Shown: piece by piece, positions 44,684-54,581 of the stretch
Numbering within the stretch: the first letter of the stretch is position 1
Layout: every line of letters starts with the position of its first letter
From: Parazoarcus communis
GTDB lineage: Bacteria > Pseudomonadota > Gammaproteobacteria > Burkholderiales > Rhodocyclaceae
DNA: 64,000 bases
Assembly (NCBI RefSeq): GCF_003111665.1
Contig: NZ_CP022188.1
Coordinates: forward strand, 682,001-746,000
Direction: 5' to 3'
The notes under the pieces: generated by a model
The model's input: the letters and a program-made list of their open reading frames with translations, nothing else
What the model was told of the DNA's origin: nothing
Databases searched by the model: none
Program-made: the position numbers and the translations under genes

Positions 44684-45817
44684 ATGCGGCTCCATGGCGG
44701 CACTCTGCGTGTTCCCGCAACTTCCGGCGCTGCGGCTGCAGCAGCTGCGGTATGCTCGGCAACCCGGTCCTTCGAACGGCTGAACGTGACGCATCCCGAG
44801 CTTCCCGAATTGAGCGCACTTGAACAGGTCATCGAGACAGGTGCGAGCCTCCTCGAGACCCGGATCATACAGACCGTTGAGACCGCGTCCGGCACCCCGC
44901 TTCCGCTGTACGCCATCGCGCTCGGCAATCCCGCGCCCGACGTACCCGCCATCGGCATATTCGGCGGCGTGCATGGACTGGAGCGCATTGGCACCACGGT
45001 CGCAATCGCCTATCTGCAGTATCTGGTGACACGCCTGCAATGGGACGTCACCCTGCATCAGCAACTCGAGACCATGCGCTTCGTGTTCATGCCACTGATC
45101 AATCCAGGTGGCATGCTGCTCGGAACGCGCGCGAACCCCAATGGCGTAGACCTGATGCGCAACGCCCCGCTCGACTCGAACGAACGCGTGCCGATGCTGG
45201 TGGGCGGACAGCGGATCAGCCCACGCCTGCCGTGGTATCGCGGCGCGAGCAACGGCAACATGGAGACCGAGAGCCGGGCCGTATGCGATCTGGTTGCAAC
45301 CGACCTGCTCACACGCAAGTTCGCCCTCGCGGTGGACTGCCACTCCGGCTTCGGCGTCAGCGACCGCCTCTGGTTTCCGTATGCACACACGCGCACCCCG
45401 TTCAGCCATCTGGCAGAGATTCACGCGCTCAAGGATGTCTTCTACCGCACGCATCTTCACCATCCCTACATCTTTGAGCCCCAGAGCAGCCAGTATCTGA
45501 CCCATGGCGACCTGTGGGACTTCCTGCATCTGCGCGCCCTCGAAACGCCCGAGCGCATCTTCCTGCCGCTGACACTGGAAATGGGCTCATGGCGATGGAT
45601 CAAGAAGAATCCCCGCCAGCTGCTGAGCCGCCACGGCATGTTCAACCCCTTGATCGCGCACCGGCAGCAGCGTGTGCTGCGGCGCCATCTGTCGCTGCTC
45701 GACTTCCTGTCGCGTGCGAGCTGCAGCTACCTCAAATGGCTGCCGCAGGGCGAGGCACGCTCCGATCACCATGCGCGGGCGATGGCGCACTGGTATCCCT
45801 CGGCCCCCACGGCCTGA
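44684..45817 (+). CDS. M14 family zinc carboxypeptidase-like protein
   Basis: Up to 377 residues. The GTG at 44786 (VTHPELPEL) is an alternative start that would drop a 34-residue Ala-rich segment of atypical look. M14 zinc residues are present: HGLE (HxxE) in GVHGLERIG and the third His in VDCHSGFG. The catalytic Glu is probably in LTLEMGS. The family covers carboxypeptidases and aspartoacylase-like amidases. No signal peptide is evident, suggesting a cytoplasmic peptidase of unknown substrate. A hydrolase gene follows after 38 bp on the same strand. Confidence 0.78.
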   Translation: MRLHGGTLRVPATSGAAAAAAAVCSATRSFERLNVTHPELPELSALEQVIETGASLLETRIIQTVETASGTPLPLYAIALGNPAPDVPAIGIFGGVHGLERIGTTVAIAYLQYLVTRLQWDVTLHQQLETMRFVFMPLINPGGMLLGTRANPNGVDLMRNAPLDSNERVPMLVGGQRISPRLPWYRGASNGNMETESRAVCDLVATDLLTRKFALAVDCHSGFGVSDRLWFPYAHTRTPFSHLAEIHALKDVFYRTHLHHPYIFEPQSSQYLTHGDLWDFLHLRALETPERIFLPLTLEMGSWRWIKKNPRQLLSRHGMFNPLIAHRQQRVLRRHLSLLDFLSRASCSYLKWLPQGEARSDHHARAMAHWYPSAPTA

Positions 45818-45855
45818 GTCCGATCACACCACCCGGCCCACTGAACACCGAAGCC

Positions 45856-46650
45856 ATGACGACCTGGATCTTTCTGCGCGGACTGACACGGGAAAGTCGC
45901 CACTGGGGCAGCTTCACCGACACCTTTGAGCACACGGTGCCGGACGCCCGGGTGATCACACTCGACCTGCCCGGTAACGGCGACCTGAACCAGCTCGCCA
46001 GCCCCGTGCGGGTCGAGGAGATGGCGGAACACTGTCACGCGGCGCTTCAAGCGCTGGACGTCGCGAGGCCGTGCAAGGTGCTGGCGATGTCGCTCGGAGC
46101 GATGGTAGCCGTCGCATGGGCCGGCGCCCATCCGCAAGACATCGACAGCTGCGTGCTCATCAATACCAGCATGCGCCCGTTCAGCCCCGTCCATCACCGC
46201 CTGCGTCCGCGCAACTATCTGCCCCTGCTGCGGCTGGCGGTCGCGGGCGGCAAGGCGCGCGAGCATGAACGTGCCATTCTCGGGCTCACCAGCCAGCTCC
46301 GCGCCGACAGCGACACGGTGACGGCGGCCTGGACCCGCATTCACGAAGCACATCCGGTTACCGGCGCCAATGCCCTGCGCCAGCTACTCGCTGCTGCACG
46401 CTATCGCGCGCCAGCGCAGAAGCCTGCCGCCGCCATGCTGCTGCTCGCCAGCACCCGCGACACCCTGGTCAACGCTGCGTGCTCTCGCGCACTCGCAGCC
46501 GCCTGGCATTGCGAACGGAGGCTCCACCCCAGCGCCGGACATGACCTGCCGCTGGACGACGGCGAGTGGGTGGCGGAGCAAGTGCGACAATGGGTCGAAC
46601 GCAGCCCGGGCCACTGCACGAGCGCTCCGGCAGGCGACGCCCGCCGCTGA
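45856..46650 (+). CDS. Alpha/beta hydrolase
   Basis: A 264-residue alpha/beta hydrolase fold protein from ATG 45856. The nucleophile elbow is LAMSLGAM, with Ser in an AxSxG variant. The oxyanion region is LRGLTRESRHWG. The acid is probably Asp in LASTRDTLV and the catalytic His in SAGHDLPLDD. The family includes esterases, BioH-like carboxylesterases and haloperoxidase-like enzymes; the substrate is unknown. It is probably cotranscribed with the M14 gene. Confidence 0.82.
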   Translation: MTTWIFLRGLTRESRHWGSFTDTFEHTVPDARVITLDLPGNGDLNQLASPVRVEEMAEHCHAALQALDVARPCKVLAMSLGAMVAVAWAGAHPQDIDSCVLINTSMRPFSPVHHRLRPRNYLPLLRLAVAGGKAREHERAILGLTSQLRADSDTVTAAWTRIHEAHPVTGANALRQLLAAARYRAPAQKPAAAMLLLASTRDTLVNAACSRALAAAWHCERRLHPSAGHDLPLDDGEWVAEQVRQWVERSPGHCTSAPAGDARR

Positions 46651-46839
46651 CCCGGCACGGCATGACAGCCGACCTGCGCCGGCGCGGGATCCGGCGCAAG
46701 GGCGTGCAAGGACCGTCGTTATCAGCAAGCGCCCCGACGCGCACTACCGTTGGGACGGACACCCGGGCAGCAGGCCCGATCGGGTATCCTGTGGCCATCC
46801 TCATGCAAACACAGGCTCCGGCCTGCGCCCTCGCCCATC

Positions 46840-47262
46840 ATGCTGCCCGATGCCGCCCCCGCCCTCAGCCTCGAATGGTCCACCCTGCAGGACAACCATG
46901 AACGTTATGAGCGCGGCCTGATGTGGCTCAAGCTGCTGTCGGTGACGCTTTCGGCCATCGCCCTGATCAGTGGCAACGCAGCACACTGGATGGCCTTCCT
47001 GGTCGCCGTGCTATGGGGTCAGGAAGCGATCCTGCGGACATTTCAGGCGCGCCTGTCGGTGCGTATCCTGCGCATCGAAGCGCTGGTGCGCGAGGGGGCC
47101 GACACATCGGCCGCCTGCCAGCTGCACAGCGAATGGGAGGCGGCACGAGGCAGCACGGCCGGGCTCATCGTCGAATACGCGCGCAATGCGCTGCGCCCCA
47201 CCGTGGCCTTTCCGCACGCGGTGCTGGTGCTTGCACTCGGCGGGATGTCACTGCTGGACTGA
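46840..47262 (+). CDS. Small two- to three-helix membrane protein of unknown function
   Basis: A 140-residue protein from ATG 46840. Hydrophobic helices lie at about residues 28-62 (WLKLLSVTLSAIALISG and AHWMAFLVAVLWG) and at the C-terminus (VAFPHAVLVLALGGMSLL). A charged amphipathic segment sits between them. I recognise no family. It is 122 bp ahead of the TRAP permease on the same strand and could be an accessory subunit, but the spacing does not prove cotranscription. Confidence 0.6.
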   Translation: MLPDAAPALSLEWSTLQDNHERYERGLMWLKLLSVTLSAIALISGNAAHWMAFLVAVLWGQEAILRTFQARLSVRILRIEALVREGADTSAACQLHSEWEAARGSTAGLIVEYARNALRPTVAFPHAVLVLALGGMSLLD

Positions 47263-47384
47263 ACACGGCCTTGACCAGGCAATGGCTGCGACAAGATACT
47301 GAAACCCGAGCCGGCACCGGGCTGCCTGACGCAGACGGGGCCACTGCCACCCGGCCATCGCCACACGGAACCTGGGGAGTGCGC

Positions 47385-49988
47385 ATGAGCGATGCCAGCA
47401 ATACGGATTCCGGTCCCGATGCCGCGCGCAAGCGCAGCCTGAATACCGCCAACATGGCGATGGGGCTGCGCCATCCGCAAGGGCCGGTCGCTACGCTGCT
47501 GGTCGCAGCCGGGCTGACATGGTCAGCGTTTCAGCTATGGGTCGCCTCTCCGCTGCCGGAACTGCTCGGCGTACTGGTGTTCAACGAGGCCCGTATCCGC
47601 TCGCTGCACCTCGCCTTTGCGGTGCTGCTTGCCTTTCTCGCCTACCCGGCACGGCGCAGTGCGGATTACGGCACGGTGCCGGTCCACGACGTCGTCCTTG
47701 CCGTGCTCGCTGCGCTGGGCGCGGGCTACCTCGCGCTGTTCTATGCGTCGGTGAGCGCGCATACGGGTGACCCCACGGATTTCGAAGTGGCGGCTGCTGC
47801 CGTCGGCCTGGGCCTGTTGCTCGAGGCCGCGCGGCGCGTGCTTGGCCTGCCGATGGTGATGATGGCCCTGGCCCTGCTCGGCTACATCTTCCTCGGCCAA
47901 TGGATGCCCGACCTGATTGCGCACAAGGGCGCCTCCTTTGGCAGAACCATGAGTCACATGTGGCTGACCACCGAAGGGGTATTCGGCGTCGCGCTCGGGG
48001 TGTCGGCCGGGCTCATCTTTCTGTTCGTGCTCTTCGGCGCCCTGCTCGAAACCGCGGGGGCGGGCAGCTACTTCATCCGCAGTGCGGTGGCGCTGCTGGG
48101 ACACATGCGCGGCGGCCCGGCCAAGGCAGCAGTCGTCGCTTCAGCCGCGACCGGCCTGATTTCGGGCTCGTCGATCACCAACGTGGTCACGACCGGCCCG
48201 CTCACCATTCCGCTGATCAAGCGCGTCGGCTATCCGGGGGAAAAAGCCGCTGCGATCGAGGTCGCAGCCTCGGTCAATGGTCAGGTGATGCCACCGGTCA
48301 TGGGGGCAGCGGCCTTCCTGATGGTCGAATATGTCGGCGTGCCTTATGTGCAGGTGCTCAAGCACGCACTGATCTCGGCCATGGTGTCCTACCTCGGCCT
48401 GCTCTACATCGTGCACCTCGAAGCGGTGAAGGCGGATCTGCGTGGTCTGCCGCGCCGCCACTCGCCGCACTGGCAACGCTCGCTGAAGAACTTCGCGCTC
48501 GGCTTCCTCGGCATCGCGCTGGTGCTGGCGGTTGTTTCCGTCATCGGTGCCGTCGTCCACGCCGTGCTGCCGAATCTGTCGTTCATGGTCATGGCTGGCC
48601 TGCTGCTGGTGGCCTACGTGGTGCTGCTGCGCATGAGCCTGCCACACGCGGGCGAAGCGCTGCCGGCCGACGCCCCGATCACCAGCCTGCCGGAGTTCGC
48701 CCCGACCCTGCGTTCAGGCATGCACTTCCTGCTGCCGGTCGGCGCACTGGTCTGGAATCTGGTCATCGAGCAGCTTTCACCCACCCGCGCCGCCTTCTGG
48801 GCGACGCTTTTCCTGGCGTTCATCGTGCTGACGCAACGTCCGCTGATGGCCTGGTTCCGCGGTGACCGCAAGGTCACCGATGCCGCCTGGGAAGGCATGC
48901 AGGACCTGGTCGACGGCCTGGCCGCCGGTGCCCGCAACATGATCACGGTGGCGATCGCAACGGCGACGGCCGGCATCATCGTCGGCACCGTGACCCTCAC
49001 CGGCATCGGTCTGGTCATGACCGAACTCGTCACCGCGCTGTCGGGGGGCAACATCATCGTCATGCTCGCCCTCGTGGCAATGATCTGTCTGGTGCTCGGC
49101 ATGGGGCTGCCGACGACAGCGAACTACATCGTGGTGTCTTCGCTGATGGCACCGGTCATCGTCAACATCGGCGCCCAGAACGGACTCTTCGTTCCCCTCA
49201 TCGCCGCCCACCTGTTCGTCTTCTACTTCGGGCTGATGGCCGACATCACGCCACCGGTGGGGCTGGCCTCCTATGCCGCTGCCAGCATTGCGCTGGCAAA
49301 CCCCATGCGTACCGGCATCATCGCCTTCCGCTACTCGATGCGCATGGCGCTGCTGCCCTTCATGTTCGTGCTTAACCCCAAGCTGCTGCTGATCGGTGTC
49401 GACGGGATCGGCCACACCCTGATCACCCTCGCCAGCGCGACGCTGGCCGGCTTCGCCTTCATCTCGGTCAATCAGGGCTGGCTGCTGATTCGCAGCACCA
49501 CCACCGAACGCCTGCTGATGCTGCTTGTAGTCTTCATGCTCTTCCACCCCGGCCTGTTCATGGACCCGCTGAACACGCCCTACCACCAGCTCAACGGCAC
49601 TGCGGCAGAAGCGGCCATCCTCGACGCGCCGGACCGCACCCAGATGCGCGTGCTGCTGAGCGGCACGACGCTCGAGGGCGACCAGGTCGAACGCGGCGTT
49701 CTGCTGCCGCTTGGCACCCCTGCAGCCACGGCCACCAGGCGCCTCGCCAACAGTGGCATCGACGCCACAATCGTCGATGACGGCTTCGACATCCGTCGCG
49801 TGGACTTCGGCAGTCAGGCGGGCAAGCTTGGCATCGAAGCCGGCTTTCGCATCATTGCGGTGGAAGTGCCCGGAGACCGCATCGCACGGGAGTGGATGTT
49901 CGTACCTGCACTGCTCCTGCTCGCATGGGTCGCGCGTCGCCAGCGCCAGCGACGCGAGGCTGCACCCACCACAGCGGACGCCAATTGA
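47385..49988 (+). CDS. TRAP transporter fused permease (DctQM type) with C-terminal extension
   Basis: An 867-residue polytopic protein from ATG 47385, preceded by GGGGAG. The N-terminal helices replace a separate DctQ. The core is the DctM family, with GSSITNVVTTGPLTIPLIKR, VNGQVMPPVMGAAAFLMVEY and MGLPTTANYIVVSSLMAPV. The C-terminal ~150 residues, after a last set of helices, resemble the DUF3394 domain typical of TAXI-type TRAP permeases. It imports an organic acid or amino acid with Na+ or H+. No TAXI binding protein gene is adjacent, so the receptor must be encoded elsewhere. Confidence 0.9.
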   Translation: MSDASNTDSGPDAARKRSLNTANMAMGLRHPQGPVATLLVAAGLTWSAFQLWVASPLPELLGVLVFNEARIRSLHLAFAVLLAFLAYPARRSADYGTVPVHDVVLAVLAALGAGYLALFYASVSAHTGDPTDFEVAAAAVGLGLLLEAARRVLGLPMVMMALALLGYIFLGQWMPDLIAHKGASFGRTMSHMWLTTEGVFGVALGVSAGLIFLFVLFGALLETAGAGSYFIRSAVALLGHMRGGPAKAAVVASAATGLISGSSITNVVTTGPLTIPLIKRVGYPGEKAAAIEVAASVNGQVMPPVMGAAAFLMVEYVGVPYVQVLKHALISAMVSYLGLLYIVHLEAVKADLRGLPRRHSPHWQRSLKNFALGFLGIALVLAVVSVIGAVVHAVLPNLSFMVMAGLLLVAYVVLLRMSLPHAGEALPADAPITSLPEFAPTLRSGMHFLLPVGALVWNLVIEQLSPTRAAFWATLFLAFIVLTQRPLMAWFRGDRKVTDAAWEGMQDLVDGLAAGARNMITVAIATATAGIIVGTVTLTGIGLVMTELVTALSGGNIIVMLALVAMICLVLGMGLPTTANYIVVSSLMAPVIVNIGAQNGLFVPLIAAHLFVFYFGLMADITPPVGLASYAAASIALANPMRTGIIAFRYSMRMALLPFMFVLNPKLLLIGVDGIGHTLITLASATLAGFAFISVNQGWLLIRSTTTERLLMLLVVFMLFHPGLFMDPLNTPYHQLNGTAAEAAILDAPDRTQMRVLLSGTTLEGDQVERGVLLPLGTPAATATRRLANSGIDATIVDDGFDIRRVDFGSQAGKLGIEAGFRIIAVEVPGDRIAREWMFVPALLLLAWVARRQRQRREAAPTTADAN

Positions 49989-50366
49989 CCGCCAAGAGCC
50001 CGTTCGCAAACAGTCTCCGACCGCTCGCCTGCGGACGCAGCGTGAGGTCTGTCTCAGTTTTGCCACTTCCGCGAAAAATATGCTTTCGGGCATAGAGCAC
50101 CGGCCGTGATCCAGCGCACAATCAAGCCGTTCAGCATGCTTCAGAATTGACCCGCCCATGTATCATGCATGGGCGCGAAATCGTGAATAATCAATAACGT
50201 GTTACGCCGATTCAGGTGTCACAACCCGGCAGGCCCGCATGCATTGAGGGACGGAGCACGTGAGTCGGGTCGAGCGCTGACGAAAGTGATTGCATAAGGT
50301 GATCTCGCGGATGGATGGCACGCTCGCCAGTCCGCGCGGCGAAAGCACGAACGGGAATTGATCCAA
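49989..50366. other. Intergenic region before the HD-GYP gene
   Basis: About 380 bp without a credible gene. A perfect 8-bp inverted repeat CGCCCATG (50153-50160) with CATGGGCG (50168-50175) lies midway and may end TRAP transcription, though it lacks a T tract. AT-rich sequence from 50180 to 50210 is the likeliest promoter zone for the HD-GYP gene, but no clear -35/-10 pair is seen. Confidence 0.4.
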
Positions 50367-52163
50367 ATGGACATGAAGGCGCTGGATGTTCTTAAGTCGG
50401 TAACACTCCTCTACGTGGAGGATGACAAGGAGACACGCGAAGAGCTGGCGATGATTCTCGAGCCCTGGGTGGGCGAGCTGCATGTCGCCTGTGACGGTGA
50501 GGAAGGCTTGAGACTGTTCGAGGAGAAAAGCCCGGACATCGTCGTCACCGACATCCAGATGCCGCGCGTCAGCGGACTCGCCATGAGCAGCGAGATACGG
50601 CGCCTTGTGCCGGAACAGCCCATCATCGTCGTCAGTGCCTACAACGATGTCGAATACCTGTTCCGCGCAATCGAACTGGGTATCGACCAGTACATTACCA
50701 AGCCGCTCAACGTAGATCGCCTGCTCGACAAACTGGTGCACATCACCACCGCCAATCTGGCGATGAAGGAGCGCCGGCTCAACCTCGTACTGCTCGAGCA
50801 GTACAAGCATCTGGTCGATGAAAGCGCGATCGTGTGCAAGCTCGACCTCACCGGAAAGATCACCTACGTCAACGCCAAGATGTGCGAGATCAGCGGCTTT
50901 TCCGCAGATGAGCTGATCGGGCGCGAAATGAGCGTGCTCCAGCACGACAGTGAACTGCCGCAGCGGGCTCACGCCACCTTCGTGGATGCCCGTTCGGGCC
51001 GGAAGTGGGCCGGGATCGTAAAGAACAGGCGCAACAATGGCGAGATGTATGTCGTCGAAAGAAGCCTGGTACCCATCGTGAACGACCATGGCATGGTGAC
51101 CGAGATCGTTGCGCTCGATGTCGACGTAACGCCGTTCTACGAGACCTACAAGAATCTTGTCGATGTCCTGAGCCGCACCCACCTCACGCTGGAAGAGCAG
51201 CGTCACTTCGTTGGCGAATACAAACGCGCGCTTGAGCTTGGCACCTGTGTCTGCGTCACCGACCAGGCTCACCGCATCGTCAGCATCAACCGCCAGTTCG
51301 AAACCCTGCTCGGCCTGCCCAGTGCAGACCTCGAAGGCGAGCCGGTGAGCCGGATCATGCCCGACCTCAAGGACGAACGCTGTCTGGACGAGGTTCAGCA
51401 AGCCAACCAGGAGCACTTCACCAGCCGCGTCGTCACCATCGTCGGACACGAAGGCAAGGCGATGCAGTTCAGCGTCGGCTTCGTCGGCGTGCACGATCTC
51501 TCGGGCGCAGTGAAATCGATCATCATGATCTGCCAGGACATCACCGAATCGATGCGACTGAGCCGCGACATCGTGGACACCCAGCGCGAGCTGCTCTACA
51601 TGCTGGGCGAAGTGGTCGAAAGCAGGAGTCAGGAAACTGGCGAGCACATCCGGCGCGTTGCCCAGGTTTCGAAGTTCCTCGCACTCAAGGCGGGCCTCGA
51701 CCCCGACATCGCCGAGATGATCGAAACCACTGCACCGATGCACGATGTGGGCAAGGTCGGCATCCGCGACGCCATTCTGCAGAAGCCCGGCAAGCTCACC
51801 GAGGACGAATACGAGGAGATGAAAGCCCATGCCAGCATCGGCTTCAGCATCCTCGGCAAGGTCGACCGCCCGCTGATCGGCGTGGCCGCGAACATCGCCC
51901 ACCAGCATCACGAGCGTCACGACGGCATGGGTTACCCACGCGGGCTCAAGGGCGACGAGATCAGCATGGAAGCGCGCATCGTCGGCATCGCTGACGTACT
52001 CGACGCCCTGCTGAGTTCGCGCATCTACAAACCGGCCTGGGACGAACAGCGCGCATATGATTACTTCCGCGAGCAACGCGGCAAGCAGTTCTCGCCCGAA
52101 CTGACCGATCTGCTGCTAACGCACTGGGACGCGATCATGGCCCTGCGCAACGGCAACAACTGA
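50367..52163 (+). CDS. Response regulator with PAS region and HD-GYP c-di-GMP phosphodiesterase
   Basis: About 598 residues from ATG 50367 (MDMKALDVLK); a TTG nine bases upstream is less likely. The receiver domain comes first, with VEDDKE, phospho-Asp in VTDIQMP and Lys in ITKPLN. Two PAS-like segments follow (about 145-270 and 280-390). The HD-GYP domain then has HDVGKVGI, the second metal site HAS, and HHERHDGMGYPRGL, all catalytic residues intact. It should hydrolyse c-di-GMP in response to phosphorylation. It heads a same-strand cluster with a TolC-like protein, a PhnD-like receptor and a histidine kinase. Confidence 0.92.
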   Translation: MDMKALDVLKSVTLLYVEDDKETREELAMILEPWVGELHVACDGEEGLRLFEEKSPDIVVTDIQMPRVSGLAMSSEIRRLVPEQPIIVVSAYNDVEYLFRAIELGIDQYITKPLNVDRLLDKLVHITTANLAMKERRLNLVLLEQYKHLVDESAIVCKLDLTGKITYVNAKMCEISGFSADELIGREMSVLQHDSELPQRAHATFVDARSGRKWAGIVKNRRNNGEMYVVERSLVPIVNDHGMVTEIVALDVDVTPFYETYKNLVDVLSRTHLTLEEQRHFVGEYKRALELGTCVCVTDQAHRIVSINRQFETLLGLPSADLEGEPVSRIMPDLKDERCLDEVQQANQEHFTSRVVTIVGHEGKAMQFSVGFVGVHDLSGAVKSIIMICQDITESMRLSRDIVDTQRELLYMLGEVVESRSQETGEHIRRVAQVSKFLALKAGLDPDIAEMIETTAPMHDVGKVGIRDAILQKPGKLTEDEYEEMKAHASIGFSILGKVDRPLIGVAANIAHQHHERHDGMGYPRGLKGDEISMEARIVGIADVLDALLSSRIYKPAWDEQRAYDYFREQRGKQFSPELTDLLLTHWDAIMALRNGNN

Positions 52164-52208
52164 GCCGCACTGCGCCGCCAAGGGCGCATCGACAACCGGA
52201 GTGTCCTC

Positions 52209-53606
52209 TTGAAGCCATTCGCCCTACTCGCTGCCGTGCTCGTCAGCATGTCTGCAAGCGCAGCCGACCCACTCGATCAGCTTACGCTTGAGCGGGCAAT
52301 CGAGATCGCACGCGAGAACCACCGTTCGCTGCGAGCCTCGCAGGCGGCGCTGGACATGGCAGAAGCACAGTACCAGCAGGCCATGGCGGCCTTCGGGCCG
52401 AAGCTCGGCTTCGAGGCCGGCATCCAGCGGGCAGACCAAGATCGCACTTTCTCCTTCAGTGGCACGGTACAGACTCCAGACCTGTCCATCTCCACTCCGT
52501 TTGGGCCGGTTCCTGTGCAGGGCCAACCACTGCCAATGAACCTTGACGTCAAGCTCTTCGACCGCGACGTCTCCAAGGCTGCCCTGAACTTCACCTATCC
52601 GCTCTACACCGGCGGCAAGGAAGAGGCCCTGCAGGGCATGGCGCGCAAGGGTGCAGAGATTGCCCGCGAGGAGAAGCGCAGAACCGAGCTGGAGGTCGTG
52701 CGCGACGTACGCAAGTATTACAACGGCGTCCACTTCACCCAGCACATGGAAGCGCTCGCCAGCGACACGCTCGCGCGCTTTGAGGCACTGGAGGACCTCA
52801 CCGACCGGCTGTACCAGAATGCCTCCTTGCGCGTGAAGCGCACCGACTATCTGCGCACCAAGACGACCACCGCGGTGACGCGCTCCATGCTGCACGAGGC
52901 GCGCTACGCCAGCCGCCTGAGCAAGGAGGCCCTGGTCAATGCGATGGGCCTCCCGCTGAACACCCCGCTCACCCTGGCAGCAGAGACCCCGCTACCGCCC
53001 TTCGATGCCCGGCTGGAGGATCTGATCGCCGATGCGATGCAGTTCAACCCGGACAAACAGCGCCTTGAACTGGCCGTGCAGGCTGCCTCCTTCAAGATCG
53101 ACGAAGCCAGAAGCGGTTACCTGCCCACGATCGGGCTGGAGGCCAGTACGTACAAGGTGTGGAATGACTACCAGCGTGGCCTTTTCAACGACGACAACCG
53201 CGACGGATGGACCATCGGCATCGGCATCAAATGGGATCTGTTCGACAGCGGTCTGACCCGTGCAGAGGTCAACGCAGCCCAGGCGGGCAAGCTCAAGCTC
53301 GAAGCACAACGGGTGCTGCTCGACAACGGCCTGGCGCTGCAGATCAAGGACGATTTCCTGCGCATCCAGCGCTCCCGCGTTCAGGTGGACGACAACCTCA
53401 AGGCACAGGCCTATGCGGAAGAGAACCGCAAACTGCATGTGCGCGCCTATCAGGAGGAAATGGTCGAAACCAAGGACGTGATCGAAGCCCAGATCGTCGA
53501 GAGCTTCACCCAGGCCAGTCTGTACCGTGCCGGCCACGAACTGCGCACAGCATTGGCCGACCTCGACTACAAGCTCGGGCGGGCGCTGCAGAGAGACAGC
53601 CCATGA
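52209..53606 (+). CDS. TolC-like outer-membrane efflux protein
   Basis: A 465-residue TolC/OEP family protein starting at TTG 52209, with CCGGAG seven bases upstream; the codon begins exactly at the signal peptide (LLAAVLVSMSASAA). Two OEP repeats are seen, with NHRSLRASQAALDMAEAQYQ in the first and NPDKQRLELAVQAASFKIDE in the second. It has no adjacent pump or adaptor. Instead it overlaps the PhnD-like gene by ATGA, an arrangement that suggests a signalling or uptake role, or a link to a distant exporter. Confidence 0.85.
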   Translation: MKPFALLAAVLVSMSASAADPLDQLTLERAIEIARENHRSLRASQAALDMAEAQYQQAMAAFGPKLGFEAGIQRADQDRTFSFSGTVQTPDLSISTPFGPVPVQGQPLPMNLDVKLFDRDVSKAALNFTYPLYTGGKEEALQGMARKGAEIAREEKRRTELEVVRDVRKYYNGVHFTQHMEALASDTLARFEALEDLTDRLYQNASLRVKRTDYLRTKTTTAVTRSMLHEARYASRLSKEALVNAMGLPLNTPLTLAAETPLPPFDARLEDLIADAMQFNPDKQRLELAVQAASFKIDEARSGYLPTIGLEASTYKVWNDYQRGLFNDDNRDGWTIGIGIKWDLFDSGLTRAEVNAAQAGKLKLEAQRVLLDNGLALQIKDDFLRIQRSRVQVDDNLKAQAYAEENRKLHVRAYQEEMVETKDVIEAQIVESFTQASLYRAGHELRTALADLDYKLGRALQRDSP

Positions 53607-54502
53607 GGGCCATGCGCTACCTGCGGCAAGGGCTGCTCATGTTGCTGTTCGCCCTCGCCACGAGTGCTGCCCACGCCGATGAGCCACCACCCATCGCGAT
53701 CGGCTTCTACATGCCGCTGATCCGCGATGTACCGCGCAAGGACGTGGAGGTCACGCTGCGATACTGGGTCGAAGAGCTGACAAAGCCGTTCAACCTGACC
53801 TATCGGCCGGTACGCCTCTATGACAGCATGGACGAACTCAAGCGCGACATGCAGGCCGACAAGATCAACTTCATGGTGGCCAGCGCCATGGCCGTCGCAC
53901 AGCATTTTTCCAACGAGGAACTGGCGGGCGGCTTCTCTGGCGTGAAGTCCACGCCGGAAAATCTGCTCCTGGTCGTGCGTCGCGCAGCAGGCATCCGCAC
54001 CCTGCCCGATCTCACCGGAAAACGTGTCCTGGTGCTGGACCAGGACGAGCTCAGCGAGGTCTACCTCAAAACCCTGTTGATGAAAGCTTCGCTGTCGCCC
54101 AACCGCCTCGCGGCCATCAAGAAGGAGAAGCGCTCGAACAGCCTGGTGCTGCAGCTGTTCTTCAATCAGGGCGATGCAGCGCTGATAAACCGCAATGCGT
54201 TCGAAATCGCACGGACCATGAACCCGCAGATCGGCGAACGCCTGGAGGTGCTCGAAGCCTACACCTTCGAGGCGCGCGCGTCCGGCACCGGCCTGTTCTC
54301 CGCGCGTATCAGCCCCGAACATCGCGACTTCATCACCCAGGCCGCACTGAAAATCGGCACAACAGCACGCGGACGGCAATTGCTCGATATCTATCAGGCC
54401 GACGCCATGGTCAAGACCGATGTTTCGGACCTGAACCCCTACCGCGAACTGCTGGACGCGTATGCCAAGCTCGCAGACAAAGCGGGAGGTTCACGCCAAT
54501 GA
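53603..54502 (+). CDS. PhnD-like periplasmic substrate-binding protein
   Basis: A 299-residue periplasmic protein with signal peptide LLMLLFALATSAAHA. It belongs to the PhnD/phosphate-phosphonate type II binding-protein group: IAIGFYMPLIRDVPRKDVEV, NFMVASAMAVAQHF, KRVLVLDQDELSEVYLKTLL, and RNAFEIARTMNP. No ABC permease or ATPase is nearby. It is placed between a TolC-like gene and a histidine kinase, so it more likely senses a ligand and presents it to the kinase than feeds a transporter. The ligand is unknown. Confidence 0.82.
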   Translation: MRAMRYLRQGLLMLLFALATSAAHADEPPPIAIGFYMPLIRDVPRKDVEVTLRYWVEELTKPFNLTYRPVRLYDSMDELKRDMQADKINFMVASAMAVAQHFSNEELAGGFSGVKSTPENLLLVVRRAAGIRTLPDLTGKRVLVLDQDELSEVYLKTLLMKASLSPNRLAAIKKEKRSNSLVLQLFFNQGDAALINRNAFEIARTMNPQIGERLEVLEAYTFEARASGTGLFSARISPEHRDFITQAALKIGTTARGRQLLDIYQADAMVKTDVSDLNPYRELLDAYAKLADKAGGSRQ

Positions 54503-54581
54503 TGCCGCAATCCGGAATCATGCGCGCCAGGCCACATGCTTCGCCACCTTACCGGGTCGTCAGCCGGGGCAGGTACGCGAC

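Noticed and set aside
48777..50159. 460-codon minus-strand frame over the TRAP permease
   Set aside because: Its His/Arg/Glu-rich translation is the antisense of hydrophobic helices.
50202..52076. 624-codon open frame on the minus strand opposite the HD-GYP gene
   Set aside because: It is antisense to a gene with full receiver, PAS and HD-GYP motifs, has no recognisable domain, and reflects GC-biased codon positions.
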